Shown here: positions 8,698 through 19,069 of the stretch, piece by piece | How positions within the stretch are numbered: position 1 is the first letter of the stretch | How the letters are laid out: the number at the start of each line of letters is the position of its first letter | NCBI RefSeq assembly: GCF_002743055.1 | Contig: NZ_PDYM01000016.1 | Location: 1 to 64,000 of the forward strand | Origin: Sporosarcina sp. P13 | GTDB lineage: Bacteria; Bacillota; Bacilli; Bacillales_A; Planococcaceae | DNA: 64,000 bases | Direction: 5' to 3' | The notes under the pieces: generated by a model | Told to the model about the DNA's origin: nothing | Seen by the model: only the letters and a program-made list of their open reading frames with translations | Databases searched by the model: none | Translations under genes and position numbers: made by a program

Positions 8698-9534
8698 TTA
8701 TTTTAAAAGATGCTTCATATGGAAAGCAAAGTGTTCGTCTAAGAAAGTAGAGATGAAGAAGTAGCTATGGTCATAGCCTTCTTCTTTATTATAATCGACC
8801 ACTTGGTCATGTTCCCGTGCATTTTCTAAGAATGTCGTTTCGTCTAACTGGTTCGGATAAAAGTCATCTGCAGTTCCTTGTGTAATAAGAATCGGTGGAA
8901 TGTTTGCTTCTTTGACTAGCTCTGAAGCATCCCATTCTTTCCACGACTCTTGATCTTCGCCAAGGTAAGCTGTGAACGCTTTGATTCCCCAAGGAACGTT
9001 GCTAGGGCTTAGAATAGGGGAGAAAGCAGAAATGGCTCTGAATCGCTTCACATTTTTCATGCCAATCATTAATGCTCCATGTCCTCCCATTGAGTGACCC
9101 ATGATACTTTCCATTCCGGAAAAGTTAGGTACTAAACTAGACGCAATACCGCTTAATTCTTCAGTAATATACGTATACATATTGTAATTTTTAGCCCAAG
9201 GTTCTTGTGTCGCATTTACGTAGAAACTTGCACCTTGTCCAAGGTCCCATGCTTCATCATTTGCAACCTGTTCTCCACGTGGTGAAGTGTCTGGGATGAT
9301 CACTGCGACTTGATGTTCTTCAGCTAAGCCTTGAAACCCGCTTTTTTGACTAAAGTTATCGTCAGTACATGTTAATCCAGATAACCACCAGATCAGTGGA
9401 ATTTCTTTGTTTTCTTTATTTGACGGTAAGTAGATACTAAATGTCATATCACATTGTAGAACTTCTGAATAATGGTTGTACTTACACTGTTCTCCACCAA
9501 AAGAGCGTCTTTGCTCAATGCATTTAAGACTCAT
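8698..9534 (-). CDS. frmB: S-formylglutathione hydrolase
   Basis: A 278-residue esterase-D family enzyme that hydrolyses S-formylglutathione to formate and glutathione, the second step of glutathione-dependent formaldehyde removal. The nucleophile is S148 in GHSMGGHGA; an Asp in QGTADDFY (D223/D224) and H256 in YDHSYFF complete the triad. WWLSGLTC near residue 50 is a family hallmark. The ATG at 9534 was chosen because GGAGAG, which also codes for the end of the dehydrogenase, sits 7 bases upstream; an ATG at 9549 is also in frame. It begins 4 bases after the upstream gene's stop, so the two are translated as one operon. Confidence 0.95.
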   Translation of the reverse strand: MSLKCIEQRRSFGGEQCKYNHYSEVLQCDMTFSIYLPSNKENKEIPLIWWLSGLTCTDDNFSQKSGFQGLAEEHQVAVIIPDTSPRGEQVANDEAWDLGQGASFYVNATQEPWAKNYNMYTYITEELSGIASSLVPNFSGMESIMGHSMGGHGALMIGMKNVKRFRAISAFSPILSPSNVPWGIKAFTAYLGEDQESWKEWDASELVKEANIPPILITQGTADDFYPNQLDETTFLENAREHDQVVDYNKEEGYDHSYFFISTFLDEHFAFHMKHLLK

Positions 9535-9538
9535 GATC

Positions 9539-10696
<1,158 letters not shown>

Positions 10697-10776
10697 TCAT
10701 TACATATTATAATTCATCAAGCAATACTGACGCTTTTGTCACTATGGACACAAGGGGTAATGGAAAGAGGTGAATA

Positions 10777-11151
10777 ATGATGGAGATTGAATATAAAGAT
10801 AAGACGTATTTTACGAGTAAGGATTTAGCTTTATCTGTTATAGGAGGACGTTGGAAAATAGCGCTTATCTGGTGCTTATTACAAAAGTCACCATTGCGTC
10901 TAAGTGAGATAGAGAAAAAACTTCCCGATGCTAACCAACGTATGCTAATTAGACAACTAAGAGAATTGGAAGAGGATAAAATAGTTACTAGACTTGTTTA
11001 TCCTGTTGTACCTCCTAAGGTGGAGTATCAACTAAGTGAGATTGGGCTTCTTTTAGAACCCGTTGTAACATCTATTTGTGATTGGGGCGAACAGTTTAGT
11101 GCCACATTAGAACAAGAAACTAGTAATACAGAGCGTGAATTAATAAACTAG
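10777..11151 (+). CDS. HxlR-family winged-helix regulator, probably formaldehyde-responsive
   Basis: A 124-residue MarR/HxlR-type DNA-binding protein. SVIGGRWKIALIW (20-32), IEKKLPDANQRMLIRQLRELEED (45-67) and VYPVVPPKVEYQLSEIG (74-90) are the family core and are very close to Bacillus subtilis HxlR, the formaldehyde-dependent activator of the ribulose monophosphate pathway, as I recall that sequence. The divergent formaldehyde genes suggest the same signal. The N-terminal Cys that I recall as the formaldehyde-reacting residue of HxlR is replaced here (FTSKDLA at 12-18); the only cysteines are C33 and C101. AAAGAGGTG precedes two adjacent ATG codons, and the first is used here. Confidence 0.88.
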   Translation: MMEIEYKDKTYFTSKDLALSVIGGRWKIALIWCLLQKSPLRLSEIEKKLPDANQRMLIRQLRELEEDKIVTRLVYPVVPPKVEYQLSEIGLLLEPVVTSICDWGEQFSATLEQETSNTERELIN

Positions 11152-11173
11152 TGTTATAAAGGAGTTAAAACAT

Positions 11174-11827
11174 ATGTTCAACCGAACAGGACTTTATTTA
11201 CTACTCACTTTAACAGCACTCACGCTCATTCTAGCAAGTTGCGGAACAACTACTGAAAAAGAGCAAGAGAAACCTGCAAAAACAAGTAATTATTCATCTG
11301 AAGTAAAAGAAAATCCGATTGTTACGATTACAATGGAAAATGACGAACAAATTATTATGGAATTAGAGCCTACTGTAGCACCTAATACGGTAGCGAACTT
11401 TATTTCATTGGTGGAAGATGGATATTATGACGGATTGATATTCCATCGTGTCATTCCTGATTTCATGATTCAGGGAGGGGATTCTTCTGGCAATGGCTCA
11501 GGCGGGCCGGGACATTCGATTGATGGGGAGTTTACGACGAATGGTTTTGAGAACAATTTACTGCATGAGCGCGGTGTAGTTTCAATGGCTCGCAGGCAGG
11601 ATCCAAATTCCGCTGGCTCACAGTTTTTTATTATGGTAGCAGACACTACCCAGCTTGACGGGGAGTATGCGGCATTTGGAAAAGTAGTTGAGGGGATGGA
11701 CGCAGTCGATGCAATTGTCGCTGCAGAACGTGATTCTATGGACAAGCCCCTAGAAAATCAAAAGATGAAGAAGGTAGAAGTGGATACGAAAGGTTTTGAC
11801 TATCCGGCTCCTGTCGTGAATAACTAA
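11174..11827 (+). CDS. Peptidyl-prolyl cis-trans isomerase (cyclophilin) lipoprotein
   Basis: A 217-residue cyclophilin-type isomerase anchored outside the membrane. The signal peptide ends in the lipobox LASC with lipidated C23, followed by a charged linker (24-45) and the cyclophilin fold (about 48-205). FHRVIPDFMIQGGD and SAGSQFFI are the active-site motifs. Such proteins assist folding of secreted proteins. A ribosome binding site (AAGGAG) and a 22-base gap follow the HxlR gene, so some co-transcription is possible; a hairpin terminator ends the unit. Confidence 0.93.
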   Translation: MFNRTGLYLLLTLTALTLILASCGTTTEKEQEKPAKTSNYSSEVKENPIVTITMENDEQIIMELEPTVAPNTVANFISLVEDGYYDGLIFHRVIPDFMIQGGDSSGNGSGGPGHSIDGEFTTNGFENNLLHERGVVSMARRQDPNSAGSQFFIMVADTTQLDGEYAAFGKVVEGMDAVDAIVAAERDSMDKPLENQKMKKVEVDTKGFDYPAPVVNN

Positions 11828-11840
11828 TTGCAGAATGACA

Positions 11841-11875
11841 AAGAGGATCCCACGCAAAAGTTGGGATCCTTTATT
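11841..11875 (+). terminator. Terminator after the cyclophilin gene
   Basis: AGGATCCCA and TGGGATCCT form a stem around CGCAAAAGT, followed by TTATTTG. It lies about 15 bases after the stop codon. Confidence 0.75.
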
Positions 11876-11881
11876 TGCACG

Positions 11882-12031
11882 TCATAATTTAATAAATTCC
11901 ACGCGATTTCTACCGTTTACTTTTACTTTATCTGCTGCTTTAACACTTCGGAAAATTGTGGAGTTCAATGAATCACCAGGTACATACTTCCAGCAATCCG
12001 TTAGAAGATTATTCAATTGGTCGTGTTTCAT
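11882..12031 (-). CDS. Small hypothetical protein, 49 residues
   Basis: A short minus-strand frame opens at 12031 with MKHDQLNNLLTDCWKYVPG and ends KVKVNGRNRVEFIKL. Its composition (a mixed charged and hydrophobic helix, then a strand-like basic tail) looks protein-like, and it sits alone between two better supported genes. The ribosome binding site is poor (CCTAGG directly upstream). I do not recognise a family. Confidence 0.45.
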   Translation of the reverse strand: MKHDQLNNLLTDCWKYVPGDSLNSTIFRSVKAADKVKVNGRNRVEFIKL

Positions 12032-12048
12032 TGCCTAGGAAATAAAAT

Positions 12049-12064
12049 GGTTTCACGTGGAACG
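12049..12064. promoter_or_regulatory. parS-like ParB (Spo0J) binding site
   Basis: GGTTTCACGTGGAACG matches the Bacillus parS consensus TGTTCCACGTGAAACA (read on the other strand) at 14 of 16 positions; only the two outer bases differ and the 14-base core is perfect. It lies in a non-coding gap. A fully perfect copy occurs at 49403-49418. Confidence 0.6.
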
Positions 12065-12110
12065 TCGTTATCGTAAACTAATGGAATAAGACGCGCCTCT
12101 TTTTACTTAA

Positions 12111-12599
12111 CTATGAGCACATGACAATAATTTGGCTAGGCGTAGTTTGTGCAGGGATGCTTCGAGTCGTAGCACCGTATACGACAATCAAGTTTCTTCT
12201 AGCCGGATTTCCCGTGAAGGGCTGCCCATTCTCAAGAGTTATTTTAGTTTGTGGTGATAGATTTAGTTGCAACATCCCATCGCTACTTTCTAATCGTCTG
12301 TTAAAATAATCAACTTTCACATTTTGGTAAGGTGAATCTATTGTCATCACTAACGCTCTAAATTGAGGTGGGAATATGAGGGGAACGGGTGCATCTGCAT
12401 CATAGAAACCCGTTACTCGGTCACCTCTACGGATTACTGCATGATCGACGAAATACGTAGTTGGCTCGGCTACAAAGTTCACTATATCCCCATAGCCATT
12501 ATCGACTGTAAGTACCTTGTAGCAGCCAACTTCATTGTTTTGACCAATCGAAAAGTCATCAATCATGGTCACGATGCCACTAAAACTAAAAAAATTCAT
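12111..12599 (-). CDS. Conserved-looking hypothetical protein, 162 residues
   Basis: No signal peptide or membrane segment is seen. The protein appears all-beta: an N-terminal half (FFSFSGIVTMIDDF to FPPQFRALVMTI, about 2-85) and a C-terminal half (about 86-162) containing GNPARRNLIVVYGATTRSIPAQTTPSQIIV. The GDRVTGFYDADAPVPLIFPP loop is proline-rich and suggests a small OB- or barrel-like fold. The ATG at 12599 has GAAGGGAG upstream. I cannot assign a function; neighbours (a small unknown gene and an ISL3 remnant) do not help. Confidence 0.7.
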   Translation of the reverse strand: MNFFSFSGIVTMIDDFSIGQNNEVGCYKVLTVDNGYGDIVNFVAEPTTYFVDHAVIRRGDRVTGFYDADAPVPLIFPPQFRALVMTIDSPYQNVKVDYFNRRLESSDGMLQLNLSPQTKITLENGQPFTGNPARRNLIVVYGATTRSIPAQTTPSQIIVMCS

Positions 12600-12732
12600 C
12601 ACGTTACTCCCTTCATTCTTAATTCTTCTATATAATCTATGTTATGTTCTCGCCTTGATGCATCATTCATCTAATAAAAGACTATATAACGTTCATAGAA
12701 TTCAGGTATAACGTCTAAAAAAAGAAAGGGTG

Positions 12733-12870
12733 TATTTTCACGGCACACTATTTATTGATTTACAGACACACCAACCACTGGATCTGCTGAATGTTTGTCA
12801 GTATGAAGCTGTAGCTGATTGGCTTTCAAACGATCCCCATGTCCAGTTAATCACTAAAGAAGGTACTTAA
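12733..12870 (+). pseudogene. ISL3-family transposase remnant
   Basis: About 46 codons read FHGTLFIDLQTHQPLDLL followed by EAVADWLSNDPHVQLITKEG and a TAA. This is the DDE-domain start of ISL3 transposases, where family members have a VDLERHRPIDLL-like strand, EAVxxWLxxHPxVE and ISRD. There is no start codon and no sequence before or after, so it is a decayed fragment of a gene of about 400 codons. No terminal repeats were found. Confidence 0.7.
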
Positions 12871-13015
12871 AGTTATGTGAACGTAGTGGCTACCTTCTCA
12901 TCTTTAATTTTACAAGTTGAAGTCACTCTAATACTACGGTGACCTTGTTGGAATCTTTAATATTCAGTCATCTAATGATACGATTGATATAAAAAAATAA
13001 GGTGGGGGAACTTTC

Positions 13016-13633
13016 ATGGATTTGGATCAACTACAACAAACACTACGTGAAAAGAAATCATTATTCATTGGAGAAGAGACTGCTTTTCGTTCGGCTGTTA
13101 TGATTCCGCTAGTTGAAGCGGAAGGGGAGTGGCATGTGCTTTTTGAAGTGCGTTCATTTAAAATGAGAAAACAGCCGGGAGACATTAGCTTTCCAGGTGG
13201 GCGAATTGATGCGACGGATGCTTCTCCAATGGCGGCTGCTTTACGCGAGACACAAGAAGAACTCGGTATCAACCCGACTACAGTCAAGGTGATAGGTGAG
13301 TTAAGTCCGTACATTGCGTCGCCTTCCTTTGTCGTTTATCCATTTGTGGCTGCCATTGATTATCATGAAATCACTCGTAGTTACAACAAAGACGAAGTGG
13401 AAGAAGTGTTTACGATTCCGGTGAAGTGGTTGCTGGAACATGAGCCGTATATGCACTTAGTGTCTATTGAAACAGCACCGCCTGCGAACTTCCCGTTTGA
13501 AAAAATTATGAATGGTGATCAATACCAGTGGCGTGCACATTCGCTTGAAGAATGGTTTTATGAGTATGGGAACTACACCATTTGGGGATTGACTGCTAGA
13601 ATTTTGAAGCATTTTATTGCGCTTGTGAAGTGA
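13016..13633 (+). CDS. Nudix hydrolase, coenzyme A pyrophosphatase type
   Basis: A 205-residue cytoplasmic Nudix protein of the CoA diphosphatase (YeaB/NudL) type, which splits CoA and its derivatives into 4-phosphopantetheine and 3,5-ADP. The Nudix box lies at 61-84 (FPGGRIDATD, then ALRETQEELG) with catalytic E78, E81 and E82; the first glutamate position of the box is D68. The preceding KQPGDISFPGG (53-62) is the CoA-subgroup signature. GGTGGGGG precedes the ATG. A strong bidirectional terminator follows. Confidence 0.9.
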   Translation: MDLDQLQQTLREKKSLFIGEETAFRSAVMIPLVEAEGEWHVLFEVRSFKMRKQPGDISFPGGRIDATDASPMAAALRETQEELGINPTTVKVIGELSPYIASPSFVVYPFVAAIDYHEITRSYNKDEVEEVFTIPVKWLLEHEPYMHLVSIETAPPANFPFEKIMNGDQYQWRAHSLEEWFYEYGNYTIWGLTARILKHFIALVK

Positions 13634-13740
13634 AAAGAGTATGAATAGGCTACTTTCATTATAGGAGTTTTACAAGATACATGAAATGAGGCTAGGACAT
13701 AAGTAAAATATCTAGTCTAAATAACAAAAATGAAAGAATT

Positions 13741-13788
13741 AAAACCGCGTGAAGCCCAGGTTCTTGAAACTTGGCTTCACGCGGTTTT
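13741..13788. terminator. Strong bidirectional terminator
   Basis: AAAACCGCGTGAAGCC (13741-13756) pairs perfectly with GGCTTCACGCGGTTTT (13773-13788) around a 16-base loop, with T-runs on both strands. It separates the Nudix gene from the convergent urea transporter gene. Confidence 0.9.
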
Positions 13789-13857
13789 TCATTGTTTTCC
13801 ATCGAGACTATATCAATACTTCCATTGTGTTAATGAACATATCTAGAGGTTCCCCTT

Positions 13858-14787
13858 TTACAGAGAAGGCATTACTTTGCGAGCGAATAAAAATAACCAT
13901 GTACTTAAAACAAACGGCATAGTGAGTGCAGGTAATCCGTATGGAAGTAAAAAGCTATCTAAGCTGGCCGTGAGCAGTACAGAGACAATAGAGGCTATTA
14001 AACCAGAAACAGGTATCCATTTCTTTCGGTCAGAAAAAACATCCGAAACAGCAAAAATGGTTAATATTGCATTGTAGCCATACAAACCGGAATTTATTAA
14101 AGAATGGCTGCTTCCCAGATAGTAAGCGGTTAGCAATGAAATGACCATGGATATTATTGCTAGTACACCAAGTCGTCTGCTCGCAAAGAATATACCCAGT
14201 AGAATGAGCAAACCGCCCCATATATGATCAGCAAAATAAATTTGACCAAAGCTTTTTGTAGCCGCACTTATTAGGTCAACTGGACCCGAGATATCTAGTT
14301 CAAAATATGCTAAAACGTTTGGAGTGAGGGAATCGCTTGCTTCAATAAACTTCAGACGATGGGAAGTAGTCAATAAAAACCACGCCAAAATAATGTAAGG
14401 GAATGTAAGTGAAGGAACATCAAATGGTTTAGTAATGTGCATGATTGCTGCTGTAAAAATGGAGGCAATTATTGCACTGAAAAGAGCAATTAACCAGCGA
14501 TTATCTTCAGCTAAAAAAATGGACATCGCTAAACCGGAAAGTGCGGAGTTAAAGCCAAATAGCCCTTGTGCAATTAACTTTTTATCAGCACCACCTATTT
14601 GGGCTGTTAGCGTACCAATAAACGAAGAGAGGAAGGCAATAACACTTAAAGGTATGGAGTAAAGAGCAAGACCGATTAGCACGATTAGTCCTGTAATTGC
14701 ATTTTCAATTAAAAGAACTTGCGAAATTCCTTTTAGTGTAGCAGTAAGAGTTGCAAGTATGTTGTCTCGAGCGTTTCGTCTAGTCAT
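13858..14787 (-). CDS. Urea transporter (UT family)
   Basis: A 309-residue membrane protein built as two homologous halves, the architecture of UT-type urea channels. The paired signatures are LFGFNSALSGLAMSIFL (about 76-92) and LYGYNAILTIFAV (about 235-247); LTFPYIILAW and LTMPFVLSTW are the matching second signatures. It should pass urea into the cell by facilitated diffusion. The gene is divergent from the urease operon, so import and hydrolysis are controlled from one 152-base intergenic region. GAAGGAGGT precedes the ATG. Confidence 0.93.
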   Translation of the reverse strand: MTRRNARDNILATLTATLKGISQVLLIENAITGLIVLIGLALYSIPLSVIAFLSSFIGTLTAQIGGADKKLIAQGLFGFNSALSGLAMSIFLAEDNRWLIALFSAIIASIFTAAIMHITKPFDVPSLTFPYIILAWFLLTTSHRLKFIEASDSLTPNVLAYFELDISGPVDLISAATKSFGQIYFADHIWGGLLILLGIFFASRRLGVLAIISMVISLLTAYYLGSSHSLINSGLYGYNAILTIFAVSDVFSDRKKWIPVSGLIASIVSVLLTASLDSFLLPYGLPALTMPFVLSTWLFLFARKVMPSL

Positions 14788-14861
14788 AGTGACCTCCTTC
14801 TATTGGTGTGACAAAAGTTAGAAGTATCATATTTTTATAGTCTAAAACAACTGTAAAAAAA

Positions 14862-14890
14862 TTGATATTTAGACGATTATCATATAATAT
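14862..14890 (+). promoter_or_regulatory. Probable urease operon promoter
   Basis: TTGATA (14862-14867) and TAATAT (14885-14890) are 17 bases apart, 50 bases upstream of ureA. A TATAAT overlaps at 14883-14888 with 15-base spacing. I looked for a TnrA/GlnR box (TGTNA-N7-TNACA) here and found none convincing. Confidence 0.5.
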
Positions 14891-14939
14891 AAGTTAGTAA
14901 TAAATCAATAAAAAATATCAAATGCGGGGTGGAAATAAA

Positions 14940-15242
14940 ATGCACTTATTACAAAGAGAACAAGAAAAACTGTTAATCGTTGTAGCAGCGGATTTGGCGA
15001 AACGCCGTAGAGAGCGTGGGTTATTGTTAAATCATCCAGAAGCAGTTTCGTTAATTACATACGAAGTACTAGAAGGTGCACGTGATGGTAAAACAGTTGC
15101 TGAGTTAATGGAGTACGGTGCTACAATTTTATCTGTTGAGGATGTCATGGAAGGTGTAGCCGATATGATTCACGATGTGCAAGTAGAAGCTACGTTTCCC
15201 GACGGGGTAAAATTAGTAACTGTACACAATCCAATTAGGTAA
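14940..15242 (+). CDS. ureA: Urease gamma subunit
   Basis: A 100-residue structural subunit of urease, starting [20 protein letters not shown] and ending TVHNPI, the normal length and ends of UreA. The start at 14940 (GGGGTGG upstream) was chosen over an in-frame ATG at 14922 that would add six residues absent from the family. With UreB and UreC it forms the (abc)3 nickel enzyme that hydrolyses urea to ammonia and carbamate. First gene of a seven-gene operon. Confidence 0.97.
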   Translation: MHLLQREQEKLLIVVAADLAKRRRERGLLLNHPEAVSLITYEVLEGARDGKTVAELMEYGATILSVEDVMEGVADMIHDVQVEATFPDGVKLVTVHNPIR

Positions 15243-15256
15243 GGAGGGGTTATTAA

Positions 15257-15580
15257 ATGATTCCAGGAGAATACATTTTAAAAACGGATGATATTATTTG
15301 TAATGAAGGACTTGAAACAATAAAAATTTCTGTTCTAAACAACGGAGATCGACCAGTCCAAGTGGGATCTCATTTTCATTTCTATGAAGTTAATAAAAGT
15401 CTTGAATTCGAGCGTGAAGAAACCTTTGGGTATCGCCTAGATATTCCCGCTGGTGCAGCTGTACGCTTTGAACCAGGAGATAAAAAAGAAGTACAGCTAG
15501 TCGCATTCACTGGTGAAAGACGCGTATATGGATTAAACAACAAAACTGAAGGATCTTTGGATGGAGGACAAACAGTATGA
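15257..15580 (+). CDS. ureB: Urease beta subunit
   Basis: A 107-residue beta subunit of urease. MIPGEYIL at the start, [11 protein letters not shown] (36-46) and [12 protein letters not shown] are the family's conserved sequences. AGGAGG lies upstream of the ATG, and the 3' end overlaps ureC by 4 bases (ATGA), implying coupled translation. It has no catalytic residue and shapes the enzyme trimer. Confidence 0.97.
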   Translation: MIPGEYILKTDDIICNEGLETIKISVLNNGDRPVQVGSHFHFYEVNKSLEFEREETFGYRLDIPAGAAVRFEPGDKKEVQLVAFTGERRVYGLNNKTEGSLDGGQTV

Positions 15581-17289
15581 GTTTTCGCATGACAAGAAGC
15601 CAATATGCTGACATGTATGGACCAACTACAGGTGATGCGATTCGCTTAGCGGATACAGACCTATTTATTGAAATTGAAAAAGACTATACTCAGTACGGTG
15701 ATGAAGTAGTTTTCGGTGGAGGTAAAGTAATTCGTGACGGAATGGGGAGTCATCCACTAGCCGTTCGTGATGAAAATATACCAGATTTGGTCATAACAAA
15801 TGTCATAGTTTTGGATTATACAGGTATATACAAAGCCGACGTAGCGATCCGTGATGGAAAGATTAGCGCAATCGGAAAAGCAGGAAATCCATTGTTGATG
15901 GACGGTGTTAATATTACGATTGGTGCGTCAACTGAAATTATTGCCGGTGAAAGAAAAATCTTAACAGCAGGTGGAATTGATACACACGTTCACTTCATCA
16001 ATCCTGCGCAAGTAGAAACAGCTCTTAGTGCTGGTTTAACAACGCTTATAGGAGGCGGAACGGGACCTGCTGAAGGGTCTAAAGCAACAACAGTAACACC
16101 TGGAGAATGGAATATTCATCGTATGCTTGAGGCGGCAGAAGATCTTCCGATTAATGTTGGTTTCTTAGGAAAAGGACATGCTGCTGCTGCTGAACCACTA
16201 GCGGAACAGATTCGTGCTGGTGTAATTGGACTAAAAGTTCACGAGGACTGGGGTGCGACTAGCTCAGCCATTGATTGGTCTTTAAAAATAGCTGACGAGT
16301 ATGACGTTCAGGTTGCACTACATTCAGATACGTTGAATGAGGGTGGATTTGCTGAAGACACAGCGGCTGCTTTTAAAGACCGTGTCATTCATACCTACCA
16401 TACAGAAGGAGCAGGGGGAGGGCATGCGCCAGATATCATTAAACTTGCTGCCTATCCGAATGTTTTACCTTCTTCAACTAATCCAACACTTCCCTACACA
16501 GTAAATACCATTGACGAACATCTTGATATGCTTATGGTTTGCCATCATTTAAGCCCAGATATCCCTGAAGATGTAGCATTTGCAGACTCTCGGATTCGTG
16601 GAGAAACTATTGCAGCAGAAGATATTTTACAAGACATGGGTGTATTCAGTATGACAAGTTCAGACTCCCAAGCGATGGGCCGTATTGGAGAAGTGGTCAT
16701 GCGGACATGGCAAACAGCCGATAAAATGAAAAAGCAAAGAGGGAAGCTTGAAGGCGACAACGGTGTCGGAGACAATAATCGTATCAAGCGATATGTGGCT
16801 AAGTACACAATTAATCCAGCAATCACACACGGAATTTCCGAGTATGTTGGCTCGATTGAAGTGGACAAATTTGCTGACCTTGTACTATGGGATCCACAGT
16901 TCTTTGGCGTAAAACCAAATATGATTTTAAAAGGTGGCCAAGTCGTTCAAAGCTTAATGGGAGATGCGAATGCTTCAATCCCAACACCACAACCGATACT
17001 ATATCGACCAATGTACGGCGGTATGGGAAAAGCAAAGTATAAGAGCTGTATCACTTTCGTTTCAACGGTAGCGTATGAAGAGGGTGTTCATGAAAAATTA
17101 GGGCTTCAAAAAACAGTCCTACCTGTTCGTGGTATACGCTCGATAACGAAAAAAGATTTGAAGCTTAACAATGCTATGCCAGAAATTACAGTCGATCCAG
17201 AAACATATGAAGTACACGTAGATGGAGAACATCTTACATGTGAGCCAGTAGACGTTGTACCATTAGCGCAACGTTATTTCTTATTTTGA
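15577..17289 (+). CDS. ureC: Urease alpha (catalytic) subunit
   Basis: The 570-residue catalytic subunit. All active-site residues are present: nickel ligands H137 and H139 (THVHF), carbamylated K220 (GLKVHEDWG), H249, H275 and D363, substrate-binding H222, and flap residues C322 and H323 (MVCHHL). The length and numbering equal those I recall for the Sporosarcina pasteurii enzyme, one basis for the taxonomic guess. The start overlaps ureB by 4 bases. The product is a cytoplasmic nickel metalloenzyme that needs UreD, UreF, UreG and UreE for activation. Confidence 0.98.
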   Translation: MSFRMTRSQYADMYGPTTGDAIRLADTDLFIEIEKDYTQYGDEVVFGGGKVIRDGMGSHPLAVRDENIPDLVITNVIVLDYTGIYKADVAIRDGKISAIGKAGNPLLMDGVNITIGASTEIIAGERKILTAGGIDTHVHFINPAQVETALSAGLTTLIGGGTGPAEGSKATTVTPGEWNIHRMLEAAEDLPINVGFLGKGHAAAAEPLAEQIRAGVIGLKVHEDWGATSSAIDWSLKIADEYDVQVALHSDTLNEGGFAEDTAAAFKDRVIHTYHTEGAGGGHAPDIIKLAAYPNVLPSSTNPTLPYTVNTIDEHLDMLMVCHHLSPDIPEDVAFADSRIRGETIAAEDILQDMGVFSMTSSDSQAMGRIGEVVMRTWQTADKMKKQRGKLEGDNGVGDNNRIKRYVAKYTINPAITHGISEYVGSIEVDKFADLVLWDPQFFGVKPNMILKGGQVVQSLMGDANASIPTPQPILYRPMYGGMGKAKYKSCITFVSTVAYEEGVHEKLGLQKTVLPVRGIRSITKKDLKLNNAMPEITVDPETYEVHVDGEHLTCEPVDVVPLAQRYFLF

Positions 17290-17298
17290 GGTGAAAAA

Positions 17299-17754
17299 AT
17301 GATAATTGAGAAAATCGTTGGACATATTGATGAATTAGATGCAAATCTTGTCGCGAAAACACATAAAGAAAAAGTGTTTCTTGAAAGCAGTGATTTACTG
17401 AAACGAATTCAACGTGTAAAAACAGATCATGGTCGAGAGATTGGTATTCGATTACGTGACGCGCGTGAATTAGTAGCAGGTGACGTCTTATATATGGATG
17501 AAAAAAATATAATTTTAATTGAAGTATTACCAGACGATGTGATCATCATTGAACCGCGTACACTGAATGAAATGGGAACGATAGCTCACCAACTAGGTAA
17601 TCGCCATTTGCCAGCGCAATTTGAAGACGATAAGATGATCGTTCAATACGATTATTTAGTAGAAGAACTGCTTGTAGAACTAGGCTTGCCATTCGCACGT
17701 GAAAATAGAAAAGTCAAGAAAGCATTTCGACATATTGGACATAGTCATGGATAA
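17299..17754 (+). CDS. ureE: Urease accessory protein UreE (nickel donor)
   Basis: A 151-residue metallochaperone that delivers nickel to the apo-urease complex. The N-terminal domain opens [13 protein letters not shown]; the metal-binding C-terminal domain contains [16 protein letters not shown], with the conserved GNRH histidine. The tail FRHIGHSHG has three histidines that can bind nickel, far fewer than the long His tails of enterobacterial UreE. It lies 9 bases after ureC and overlaps ureF. Confidence 0.95.
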   Translation: MIIEKIVGHIDELDANLVAKTHKEKVFLESSDLLKRIQRVKTDHGREIGIRLRDARELVAGDVLYMDEKNIILIEVLPDDVIIIEPRTLNEMGTIAHQLGNRHLPAQFEDDKMIVQYDYLVEELLVELGLPFARENRKVKKAFRHIGHSHG

Positions 17755-18433
17755 TTATCTACTCTCTTTATTTCAATTATGTGACTCTAATTTACCGACA
17801 GGCGCATTTAGTCACTCGTTTGGCTTAGAAACATATATACAGGAAAATAAAGTACATGATAAAGATAGTTTTTCGCAATGGCTTCGTATGTATCTATCAG
17901 GACAGCTCATCTATACAGACGGGTTAGCCTGTCGACTTGTTTATGAGGCTTTGGAGCGTAATGATATGGATGCAATCTGGACTCTCGACCGGAAGATAAC
18001 GATGCAAGCTCTTCCGAGAGAAACTAGAGAAGGTACACATAAAATGGGTGAGCGTATGTTGACCATTGGATATGATCTATATCCATCGCCAACGCTATCT
18101 TTATATAAAGAAAAAATAAAAAATGAAGAAGCTTTTGGTCATCCTGCTATTGTCTTTACAGCAATTGCACATCAGTTGCAAGTACCACAAAATGTCATTG
18201 TATCAACGTATCTTTATTCTTCTATATCAAGCTTGACCCAAAATGCTGTCCGTGGCATTCCGCTTGGACAAACTGCGGGTCAGTATATTCTGCGTGATAT
18301 TCAGCAATGGATTACAAAAGCAGTGGAGACAATTGAGACAATGGATGTCGATGATTTTGGAGCTGTGGCACCAGGATTAGAAATCTCTCAAATGAAACAT
18401 GAACGGGTTCATATCCGTATTTTCATGTCATAA
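17747..18433 (+). CDS. ureF: Urease accessory protein UreF
   Basis: A 228-residue all-helical accessory protein that, with UreD, forms the platform on apo-urease and stimulates the UreG GTPase. [18 protein letters not shown] near the N-terminus is the family signature; the end, [21 protein letters not shown], is also typical. The start at 17747 overlaps the ureE stop by 8 bases and fits the family N-terminus; an in-frame ATG at 17699 would add 16 residues. Confidence 0.95.
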   Translation: MDNYLLSLFQLCDSNLPTGAFSHSFGLETYIQENKVHDKDSFSQWLRMYLSGQLIYTDGLACRLVYEALERNDMDAIWTLDRKITMQALPRETREGTHKMGERMLTIGYDLYPSPTLSLYKEKIKNEEAFGHPAIVFTAIAHQLQVPQNVIVSTYLYSSISSLTQNAVRGIPLGQTAGQYILRDIQQWITKAVETIETMDVDDFGAVAPGLEISQMKHERVHIRIFMS

Positions 18434-18456
18434 TTGCGAAAAGGATGTGTTTTCAA

Positions 18457-19068
18457 ATGGAACCGATCAAAATAGGTGTAGGTGGACCAGTAGGTGCAGG
18501 TAAGACTATGCTTGTCGAAAAACTAACGCGCCATATGCAAGATGAAATTAGCATGGCAGCGATTACGAATGATATATATACAAAAGAAGATGCTAAATTC
18601 CTAATGAAAAATGGTGTTCTATCGGACGATCGCATTATTGGTGTAGAAACAGGTGGTTGCCCTCATACAGCGATTCGTGAGGATACGTCAATGAATAGTT
18701 CAGCGATTGAAGAGTTAAAAAAACGTCACGCCGATCTAGATTTAATTTTTGTGGAGAGTGGTGGCGACAATTTAGCGGCTACATTCAGCCCAGAACTTGT
18801 TGATTTCTCAATTTATATTATCGACGTAGCGCAAGGTGAAAAAATCCCGCGTAAAGGTGGACAAGGGATGATCAAGTCAGATCTATTCATTATTAACAAG
18901 ATAGATCTTGCTCCGTATGTACATGCAAACTTAGATGTCATGGCGTCTGATACAAAAGTATTTCGCGGTGATAAGCCATTCATATTCACAAACTTACAAG
19001 ATAATACAGGCCTCGATCAAGTTATGGATTGGGTTAGACAGCATGTGTTACTCACTGGGTTGAACTAA
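18457..19068 (+). CDS. ureG: Urease accessory GTPase UreG
   Basis: A 203-residue SIMIBI-class GTPase that couples GTP hydrolysis to nickel insertion. The P-loop is [11 protein letters not shown] (7-17), the nickel-binding CPH motif is in [13 protein letters not shown], and [16 protein letters not shown] and INKIDLAP complete the nucleotide site. The ATG at 18457 has AAAGGATG upstream; an ATG at 18445 lies within that ribosome binding site and was rejected. ureD begins one base after the stop. Confidence 0.97.
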   Translation: MEPIKIGVGGPVGAGKTMLVEKLTRHMQDEISMAAITNDIYTKEDAKFLMKNGVLSDDRIIGVETGGCPHTAIREDTSMNSSAIEELKKRHADLDLIFVESGGDNLAATFSPELVDFSIYIIDVAQGEKIPRKGGQGMIKSDLFIINKIDLAPYVHANLDVMASDTKVFRGDKPFIFTNLQDNTGLDQVMDWVRQHVLLTGLN

Positions 19069-19069
19069 G

